Source: an uncultured Capnocytophaga sp.
GTDB taxonomy: Bacteria; Bacteroidota; Bacteroidia; Flavobacteriales; Flavobacteriaceae
Assembly: GCF_938029845.1 (NCBI RefSeq)
Contig: NZ_CALHGG010000129.1
Span: 1 to 10,366, forward strand
Direction: 5' to 3'
Length of the DNA stretch: 10,366 nucleotides
Shown: positions 5,860-10,366 of the stretch, piece by piece
Numbering within the stretch: position 1 is the stretch's first letter
Layout: each line of letters begins with the position of its first letter
Position numbers and translations under genes: made by a program
Notes under the pieces: model-generated
Databases searched by the model: none
The model's input: only the letters and a program-made list of their open reading frames with translations
What the model was told of the DNA's origin: nothing

Positions 5860-6612
5860 ATGAGAAAAAAAGTAATTGCAGGTAACTGGAAAATGAATAA
5901 TGATGCGACCCAGTCCGCACAACTTATTGCCGAACTGCTCGAAAAACTACCACAAACACAAGCAGAGGTAGTCATTGCTCCCTCTTTTGTAAATCTTGCC
6001 TTAGCAGTAGAAAAAACCAAAGGCAGCCCTATCATTGTAGCGGCTCAGAATATGCACTTTGCTGAGAAAGGCGCCTTCACTGGTGAAGTTTCTGCCTCCA
6101 TGCTAGAGTCTATCGGGGTGAAAACAACTATCTTAGGACACTCCGAACGAAGAGAGTACTTCAACGAAACCGATGAGAGCCTCGCCAAAAAAGTAGATAC
6201 TGCACTCGCCCATGGGCTGCGCATCATCTTCTGTATAGGGGAGAAACTCGCTGAGCGAAAGGCTGCTAAGCACTTTGAGGTAGTAAAATCCCAAATACAA
6301 AATGCCCTCTTCCACTTGCCTCAAGAGGCTTGGAAACACATCGTACTTGCCTATGAACCTGTATGGGCTATCGGTACAGGAGAAACCGCTACTCCTGAAC
6401 AAGCTCAAGAGATACATGCCTTTATCCGCAAGACTGTCGCTGACAAATACGGAAAAAATGTAGCTGACGACCTTACCATTCTCTACGGAGGTAGCTGCAA
6501 CGCTAAGAATGCTGCATCACTCTTCGCTAACCCCGATGTAGATGGGGGACTCATAGGAGGAGCTGCTCTGGTAGCTGATGACTTTATCACCATTATCAAG
6601 GCTATAAACTAA
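5860..6612 (+). CDS. tpiA: Triose-phosphate isomerase
   Basis: This 250-residue cytosolic (beta/alpha)8-barrel enzyme interconverts dihydroxyacetone phosphate and glyceraldehyde 3-phosphate in glycolysis. Catalytic residues are all present: Asn9 and Lys11 in AGNWKMN, electrophile His94 in GHSERRE, and the base Glu166 in AYEPVWAIGTG, followed by flexible loop 6. The phosphate-binding YGGSCNAKN (209-217) and GGLIGGAAL (229-237) segments are intact. Length is standard. The gene is monocistronic: it has its own two-part promoter and a terminator hairpin seven bases after the stop. The start at 5860 is the first ATG after the promoter and gives the expected MRKKVIAGNWKMN terminus. Confidence 0.98.
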   Translation: MRKKVIAGNWKMNNDATQSAQLIAELLEKLPQTQAEVVIAPSFVNLALAVEKTKGSPIIVAAQNMHFAEKGAFTGEVSASMLESIGVKTTILGHSERREYFNETDESLAKKVDTALAHGLRIIFCIGEKLAERKAAKHFEVVKSQIQNALFHLPQEAWKHIVLAYEPVWAIGTGETATPEQAQEIHAFIRKTVADKYGKNVADDLTILYGGSCNAKNAASLFANPDVDGGLIGGAALVADDFITIIKAIN

Positions 6613-6618
6613 TAGAAC

Positions 6619-6657
6619 AAAGGGACAAAGATAAAACTTTGTCCCTTTCTCTTTTTC
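6619..6657 (+). terminator. Intrinsic terminator of tpiA
   Basis: AAAGGGACAAAG (6619-6630) pairs perfectly with CTTTGTCCCTTT (6637-6648), a 12-bp stem with loop ATAAAA. It is followed by CTCTTTTTCT. It separates tpiA from the nusB transcription unit. Confidence 0.9.
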
Positions 6658-6761
6658 TCAAAAATGGACACATGTGCTTACCATGTCGCCCAAAAGGAGT
6701 TGTGTACCTAAGTTACAAAAATAAATTTTGAAAACATAGGGGTTATATAAAAATAAATATG

Positions 6762-6769
6762 TACTTTTG
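6762..6769 (+). promoter_or_regulatory. Bacteroidota -7 box for nusB
   Basis: TACTTTTG, a perfect TAnnTTTG followed by C, is 34 bp before the nusB ATG. No clear -33 element is seen. The 6659-6760 stretch upstream contains nothing else I can support. Confidence 0.6.
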
Positions 6770-6803
6770 CCGACAAATTTTTGCAATTAACTAAAAGTTC
6801 TTT

Positions 6804-7733
6804 ATGCTCACTCGTAGGCACATTCGTGTAAAGGTAATGCAAGCTATTTATGCACTACACCAAGAGGAAAATTATAATCTGCAAAGAGGGGAAAACTTCC
6901 TTGTCGCAAGCATGGACAATACGCACAGCTTGTACATAGTCCTTATGGGGCTGTGGGCTGCCTTGGAAAAACGCTCCCAACAGATGGAAGCTGTCTATAA
7001 AAAGAAGTTCATCCGTGATGAGAATATCTCACACACTTTGTTCTTGGAGAATGAGGCCTTACAGCTTATCATACGTGATGAGGCTCTCAGTGAGGCTATC
7101 GAGAAGGAACGTCTCTCTTGGAAAGCTCATGATGAGTATATCAACATACTATATAACAAAATCTTAGAAAGTGAAGTCTATCAGCTAGCTAAGGGGCGCA
7201 CCCGAAGTTTTGAGAACGATAGGCAACTCCTAGCCGACCTATACATGGAGGTAATCGCCCCCAATGAGGAACTTTTTGATTTCCTTTCGGACAGCGAAAT
7301 TACTTGGACAGATGACTTTCCGCTGGTTAATACCCTCATTGTAAAACTTCTCAAAGGTCTCCAAAAAGAGAAAGAAAACGAACTTATTCCTCCCTTGTTC
7401 AAGGACATAGCCGACAAGGAGTTTGGCATAGACCTACTCAAGAAAGCAGTGCTCAATGATGAGAAGTTCCAGCAATATCTAGTAGAAAAGACCCCCCAAT
7501 GGGATGCCGAACGTATAGCTGAGTTGGATGCTATCCTTATCAAAATGGGTATTACCGAACTACTCAAGTTCCCTAGTATTCCTGTAAAGGTTACCCTGAA
7601 CGAATACGTGGAGATTGCCAAAGAGTACTCAACTCCGAAGAGTAGTGTGTTTATCAATGGAATCCTCGATACCCTTTCTAAAGACTTCAAGCAAGAGGGT
7701 ACCCTAAAGAAAATTGGAAGAGGACTTTTATAG
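6804..7733 (+). CDS. nusB: Transcription antitermination factor NusB, long form
   Basis: This 309-residue protein is about twice the length of E. coli NusB (139). NusB pairs with NusE (S10) on boxA RNA to promote antitermination of rRNA operons. The N-terminus MLTRRHIRVKVMQAIYAL matches the family's R-R-x-R-x-x-A-x-Q-x-x-Y start. The C-terminal core (about 233-292) is classical: DAERIAELDAILIKMGITEL, then FPSIPVKVTLNEYVEIAKEY with Asn266-Glu267, then SSVFINGILDTL. The middle (about 60-225) is rich in charged helical sequence and has no counterpart in the short form. This long form is usual in Bacteroidota. It heads a unit with a DUF1573 lipoprotein gene and yajC. The stop is followed by a 61-bp spacer of ACTAA-type words. 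Confidence 0.93.
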   Translation: MLTRRHIRVKVMQAIYALHQEENYNLQRGENFLVASMDNTHSLYIVLMGLWAALEKRSQQMEAVYKKKFIRDENISHTLFLENEALQLIIRDEALSEAIEKERLSWKAHDEYINILYNKILESEVYQLAKGRTRSFENDRQLLADLYMEVIAPNEELFDFLSDSEITWTDDFPLVNTLIVKLLKGLQKEKENELIPPLFKDIADKEFGIDLLKKAVLNDEKFQQYLVEKTPQWDAERIAELDAILIKMGITELLKFPSIPVKVTLNEYVEIAKEYSTPKSSVFINGILDTLSKDFKQEGTLKKIGRGLL

Positions 7734-7736
7734 TGA

Positions 7737-7792
7737 CTAATCACTAAAAACTAATCACTGACGACTGACAACTAAAAGCTAAAAACTAAAAA
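7737..7792 (+). repeat. Low-complexity ACTAA/CACT intergenic repeat
   Basis: The spacer between nusB and the DUF1573 gene is built from variants of CTAATCACT, CTAAAAACT and ACTGACAACT. ACTAATCACT occurs twice (starting 7737 and 7750). Related words occur before tpiA (5822-5840) and upstream of the peroxiredoxin gene (280-306). It is non-coding and not obviously a terminator. Confidence 0.55.
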
Positions 7793-7794
7793 TC

Positions 7795-8235
7795 ATGAAA
7801 AGAATATTTTTACTTGCAGGAGTAGCACTCCTTGCCGCTTGCAGCAACAATGGTACTGATGCGGCTAACAAAATCAAACAAAGTAACTTAGAAGCTGCTG
7901 AGAAATTAGCAGAACAAGCTACACAGTTCCCTCAAATAAAATTTGAGGAAACCACTCATGACTTTGGAGAAATTAAGCAAAATGTAGAGGTACAAACCTC
8001 CTTCAAGTTCAAGAATACAGGTAAGGTACCTTTGGTAATTACCAATGCTACTAGTAGCTGTGGCTGTACAGTCCCTGAATATCCAAAAGAAGCTATCGCT
8101 CCAGGGGAAAGTGGTGCTATCAAAGTGGTATATAATGGCTCTGGAAAAGATGCTATTTCCAAAACAGTAACCCTTACCACCAACACCGAACAAGGCACAG
8201 AACTTCTTACCATAAAGGCCTTTGTAAAAGAATAA
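7795..8235 (+). CDS. DUF1573 lipoprotein
   Basis: This 146-residue protein has a type II signal peptide: MKRIF, a hydrophobic core, and the lipobox LAAC with Cys16 as the lipidated residue. The residues after it (SNNGTDAAN) lack the acidic run of the Bacteroidota surface-export signal, so it probably faces the periplasm. Residues ~48-146 form the Ig-like DUF1573 domain: KFEETTHDFGEI, FKFKNTGKVPLVI, then SSCGCTVPEYP with paired Cys89 and Cys91, and PGESGAIKVVYN. A charged helix (24-44) links lipid anchor and domain. The biochemical role of DUF1573 is not known. It lies between nusB and yajC, 12 nt before the latter, an arrangement common in this phylum and suggesting an envelope role. Confidence 0.92.
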   Translation: MKRIFLLAGVALLAACSNNGTDAANKIKQSNLEAAEKLAEQATQFPQIKFEETTHDFGEIKQNVEVQTSFKFKNTGKVPLVITNATSSCGCTVPEYPKEAIAPGESGAIKVVYNGSGKDAISKTVTLTTNTEQGTELLTIKAFVKE

Positions 8236-8247
8236 TAACGCAAACTT

Positions 8248-8550
8248 ATGAATATAGTACTACAAGCAGCTCCTCAAGCAGGAGGCGGAAACTTCCTTTT
8301 TATCATAATCATGTTCGTGATTATGTTTGTTTTTATGATTTTCCCTTCTATGAGGAGACAAAAACAAGAAAAGAAATTCTATAATGCTCTCAAGAAAGGA
8401 GACAAAGTCATCATGAAGAGTGGCCTACACGGAAGAATCGCTGAACTCAACGATACTTCTATCGTGATAGAAACGCTTTCTGGCAAACTCAAATTCGAGC
8501 GCTCAGCAGTCTCCCTTGATTATACAAAAAAAATCCAAGACAATCAGTAG
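8248..8550 (+). CDS. yajC: Sec translocon accessory subunit YajC
   Basis: This 100-residue inner-membrane protein is associated with SecDF and the SecYEG translocon. It has one membrane segment (about 16-33, NFLFIIIMFVIMFVFMIFP). The basic cytosolic RRQKQEKKF and the conserved LKKGDKVIMKSGLHGRI (49-65), equivalent to 'kGD.V.t.gGihG.v', follow. Length and architecture match the family. It starts 12 nt after the DUF1573 stop, so the two are co-transcribed. A hairpin follows the stop directly. In many relatives coaE comes next in this cluster; here it is queE (family-order statement from memory). Confidence 0.95.
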   Translation: MNIVLQAAPQAGGGNFLFIIIMFVIMFVFMIFPSMRRQKQEKKFYNALKKGDKVIMKSGLHGRIAELNDTSIVIETLSGKLKFERSAVSLDYTKKIQDNQ

Positions 8551-8555
8551 TCACT

Positions 8556-8604
8556 GAAAGGTGAATAGTGAATAACTAGGAGTGTTGTTCACTATTCACT
8601 TTTC
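8556..8604 (+). terminator. Hairpin between yajC and queE (terminator-like)
   Basis: Positions 8556-8572 pair with 8588-8604 (17 pairs, one G-T wobble, 12 of them continuous perfect pairs GTGAATAGTGAA / TTCACTATTCAC) around a 15-nt loop. A moderately T-rich tail (CTTTTCATTCTT) overlaps the 3' arm. It probably ends or attenuates the nusB-yajC transcript. The stem is low in GC, so it may be only partly effective, and no separate queE promoter is obvious. Confidence 0.6.
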
Positions 8605-8620
8605 ATTCTTCAGTTAACTT

Positions 8621-9223
8621 ATGGACGGAAAAGTTCTTCCCCTTATGGAAGCCTTCTACACCATACAGGGAGAAGGATATCACAAAGGTACAGCAGCATA
8701 TTTCATTCGCTTAGCAGGCTGCGATGTGGGCTGCCACTGGTGCGATGTCAAGGAAAGTTGGGATGCCACAGCACACCCACTTGTCCCTATTGAGCAAATC
8801 GCCGAACAGGCACTCGCCCACTCCAAAACAATCATCATCACAGGAGGCGAACCACTGATGTATAACCTACAACCTCTTACCCAGCTACTCAGAAGCCAAG
8901 GGGCACGTACCCATATAGAGACTTCAGGAGCTCACCCGCTCTCCGGTGAGTGGGATTGGATATGTCTCTCTCCTAAGAAAAATAAACGCCCACTGCCTCC
9001 TATTCACCAAGTAGCCAATGAGCTGAAGATGGTCATCTACAATCATCATGACTTACTCTTCGCCGAAGAGATGTCCGCCCTGACTCATACCAACTGTATT
9101 CGCTATCTACAACCTGAATGGAGTCGCCGTGAGAAGATGATTCCTCTTATGGTGGATTATGTCATGGAGCACCCCCAGTGGAAAATCTCCCTACAAATGC
9201 ACAAATACTTGGATATTCCTTAA
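8621..9223 (+). CDS. queE: 7-carboxy-7-deazaguanine synthase (radical SAM)
   Basis: This 200-residue radical SAM enzyme converts 6-carboxy-tetrahydropterin to 7-carboxy-7-deazaguanine in the queuosine (preQ0) pathway for tRNA modification. The 4Fe-4S motif is Cys34-x3-Cys38-x2-Cys41 (CDVGCHWCD). Family landmarks are YTIQGEGYHKGTAAYFIRL (13-31), TGGEP (74-78, SAM binding), HIETSG (98-103), WICLSPK (113-119) and the C-terminal QMHKYLDIP (192-200). This is the compact form of the family. It is followed after 4 nt by a SAM-dependent enzyme gene, indicating an operon. No queC, queD or queF is in the window, so the rest of the pathway must lie elsewhere. The start is the first ATG after the yajC-queE hairpin. 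Confidence 0.95.
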   Translation: MDGKVLPLMEAFYTIQGEGYHKGTAAYFIRLAGCDVGCHWCDVKESWDATAHPLVPIEQIAEQALAHSKTIIITGGEPLMYNLQPLTQLLRSQGARTHIETSGAHPLSGEWDWICLSPKKNKRPLPPIHQVANELKMVIYNHHDLLFAEEMSALTHTNCIRYLQPEWSRREKMIPLMVDYVMEHPQWKISLQMHKYLDIP

Positions 9224-9227
9224 GATC

Positions 9228-9887
9228 ATGCTAAAGCGTATTCTAAGCTATATATTCCCCATTACCCTACTTAGGAAATCCTCCACGGTAAGTGGTCCCC
9301 TTTCGGTAACCCTACTCAGTGGCAAGCGACTGCTGAACACCCCCAACACCGATTATTCTTTCGGAAGCCTACAACGTATCCTGCGTTTTGGCTTACAGAA
9401 GATCGGCTTTGAGCGGATTCAAAAACAAAAAAACATACTCGTATTGGGCTTAGCCGCAGGCAGTGTAGTGGAGACCTTAGTGGAAGAAGTCAAATTCCGT
9501 GGGCAAATACATGGGGTAGATATTGATAAAGATGTAATAGAAATAGGGCGACAATACTTCAATTTGGATAAGATAAAGAACCTTCACATATTCCTCACTG
9601 ATGCCCAAGACTATATAAAAACCTCTCCCATAAAGTATGATTTGGTCATAGTAGATATATTCCAAGATGATCAGATGCCTGCTTTCCTTTTTGCACCTGC
9701 CTTTTTCTCTCAGTTAAAGAAAATTCTGAACAAAAAAGGGGTGATTCTATTCAATACCATCGTCAAAACCAAAGTCGAGGTACAAAGAAACAAAAACTTC
9801 ATTGAGTTCTTCTCCGACCAATTCCATATAGACCGCTATCCCAAAGTAGAGGGAGAAAACGAGATACTTGTTTTGAATGAAAAGTGA
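9228..9887 (+). CDS. Spermidine-synthase-fold SAM-dependent methyltransferase-like protein
   Basis: This 219-residue protein has a Rossmann SAM-binding core in the style of spermidine synthase: LNTPNTDYSFGSLQRIL (36-52), motif I ILVLGLAAGSVVE (70-82), acidic strand end GVDIDKDVIEIG (96-107), DA motif LTDAQDYI (123-130) and strand YDLVIVDIF (137-145). The polyamine-synthase signature (a D-x-x-D-P-x-G-P type loop after that strand) is replaced by QDDQMPAFLFAP. True aminopropyl transfer is therefore doubtful and a methyltransferase on an unknown substrate is likelier. I chose the ATG at 9228, four bases after the queE stop. An earlier in-frame ATG at 9159 would add 23 residues read out of frame inside queE and lacks family character. 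Confidence 0.8.
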   Translation: MLKRILSYIFPITLLRKSSTVSGPLSVTLLSGKRLLNTPNTDYSFGSLQRILRFGLQKIGFERIQKQKNILVLGLAAGSVVETLVEEVKFRGQIHGVDIDKDVIEIGRQYFNLDKIKNLHIFLTDAQDYIKTSPIKYDLVIVDIFQDDQMPAFLFAPAFFSQLKKILNKKGVILFNTIVKTKVEVQRNKNFIEFFSDQFHIDRYPKVEGENEILVLNEK

Positions 9888-9904
9888 AAAATTCTTTCAT
9901 ACAT

Positions 9905-10033
9905 TTGTTTGTTTCCTTCAGTAGCGATAGGCTTGTCCTCAATGGTTACAAAATCCTAACTTATTATAGTAAGTTTGCTTTGGGTAGTACCTTGATTGCA
10001 ACTGAGTTCTACGGTATTGGTGATGATATCCAT
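9905..10033 (-). pseudogene. Relic of a PAAR-like (DUF4280-type) protein N-terminus
   Basis: Reading from an ATG at 10033, 25 codons (ending VELSCNQGTTQSKLTIIS) run into TAG at 9956-9958. The same frame continues with 17 sensible codons, DFVTIEDKPIATEGNKQ, down to 9905. After that the resemblance ends and the frame runs into the tail of the methyltransferase-like gene. The pattern xLSCxxGxxxSKLTV, then xDFVTIExKxIATExDKQ, is what I remember for the N-terminus of PAAR-like/DUF4280 proteins, which cap or seal secretion spikes in T6SS-type loci of Bacteroidota. A single C-to-T change (CAG to TAG) would explain the stop. The C-terminal two thirds of such a protein is missing. The family match is by eye; a chance open stretch is the alternative. 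Confidence 0.5.
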
Positions 10034-10070
10034 AGTGTAGTCTTTTATATGAATTCTAAATGATTTATAA

Positions 10071-10366
10071 TTAACGCTCAAAACCATCAAATTTATTATA
10101 AGAAAGCACTTCTCCTGTTTGTAAGTCTAAACGGTACCAATCAAGGTGTGTTTCTCCCCAATAAAATATTTCCCAGCAATTATAGCTAGCTCCAGGTCGA
10201 TATACTCTTTCAATAAGTGCACCTGCTCCTTTATAGACTCCACCTCTACTATTATAGCCTCTACGCAGTTTCATTCCTTTTGACAGACAAAAATCCTCTA
10301 CCTGCTCGAAAGTAAACTTAGAAACCTCGTCATAATTGATAGTCTTTTCTAATTTCCCCTCTTTAT
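10071..10366 (-). CDS. Unrecognised aromatic-rich protein, C-terminal part
   Basis: The frame is open from the right edge to a TAA at 10071-10073, giving at least 97 residues. It begins KEGKLEKTINYDEV in the window, and an internal Met at 10274 is probably not the start because the upstream codons stay open and protein-like. The visible part is basic and rich in Tyr and Trp: LRRGYNSRGGVYKGAGALIE, later SYNCWEIFYWGETHLDWYRL, ending NKFDGFER. No transmembrane segment or known catalytic motif is seen. The last ~50 residues look like a beta-rich small domain. It lies 37 bp upstream of the PAAR-like relic on the same strand, so an effector C-terminal domain or an immunity protein is possible by association only. 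Function unknown. Confidence 0.6.
   Translation of the reverse strand, partial: KEGKLEKTINYDEVSKFTFEQVEDFCLSKGMKLRRGYNSRGGVYKGAGALIERVYRPGASYNCWEIFYWGETHLDWYRLDLQTGEVLSYNKFDGFER

Noticed and set aside
6664..6711. 15-codon ORF (MDTCAYHVAQKELCT) between tpiA and nusB
   Set aside because: It sits between the tpiA terminator and the nusB promoter with no promoter of its own that I can see, and is too short to support without conservation data.
7181..7744. 187-residue open frame on the minus strand
   Set aside because: It is Ser/Arg-rich antisense shadow of nusB with no domain or start context.
9159..9227. Upstream in-frame ATG extending the methyltransferase-like protein by 23 residues
   Set aside because: It lies wholly within the conserved C-terminus of queE in another frame. 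The ATG at 9228, four bases after the queE stop, gives the natural N-terminus.
10071..10274. A complete 67-residue gene starting at the internal Met
   Set aside because: The same frame stays open with protein-like codons for 30 more codons to the window edge and no usable start is seen between, so the real start is probably outside the window.

Overview
The window looks like chromosomal DNA from a member of the Bacteroidota, most likely class Flavobacteriia. Five starts have a perfect TAnnTTTG -7 promoter element close upstream and a sixth has one about 160 bp upstream. The starts I inspected lack a clear Shine-Dalgarno sequence. NusB is the long (~300 aa) form typical of the phylum, and nusB, a DUF1573 lipoprotein gene and yajC lie together. 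Capnocytophaga is a reasonable genus guess from gene style, but I cannot prove it.

Left part (1-1661): the 5' end of a secreted DUF2271-like protein gene points left. Divergent from it is a redox operon: a typical 2-Cys AhpC/Prx1 peroxiredoxin, a small thioredoxin with a WCGNC centre, and an 85-residue Cys-free protein (DUF6952-like) that overlaps the thioredoxin gene by 20 nt. A strong hairpin terminator at 1784-1828 separates this operon from a convergent pair.

Middle (1820-5756): on the minus strand, a secreted CapA-family metallophosphatase-like protein is followed by folP with a 4-nt ATGA overlap. FolP has Ser-Asn where the sulfonamide-contacting loop normally has Pro-Gly. Divergent from capA is a proton-dependent oligopeptide (POT) transporter, whose leader contains three 24-bp tandem units and other AATT-rich words.

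Right-middle (5860-9887): tpiA with its own promoter and terminator; then nusB, a DUF1573 lipoprotein gene and yajC; then queE (queuosine precursor synthesis) and a closely spaced gene for a spermidine-synthase-fold SAM-dependent enzyme. Most of this is housekeeping: glycolysis, transcription antitermination, Sec accessory function and tRNA modification.

Right edge (9888-10366): the character changes. On the minus strand there is the C-terminal part of an unrecognised aromatic-rich protein. Directly downstream of it is a short coding relic interrupted by an in-frame TAG. Its two halves read like the N-terminus of a PAAR-like (DUF4280-type) protein of Bacteroidota secretion/toxin loci. This suggests the edge of an accessory effector/immunity region and is the least ordinary part of the window. 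I found no CRISPR array, rRNA, tRNA or intact insertion sequence.
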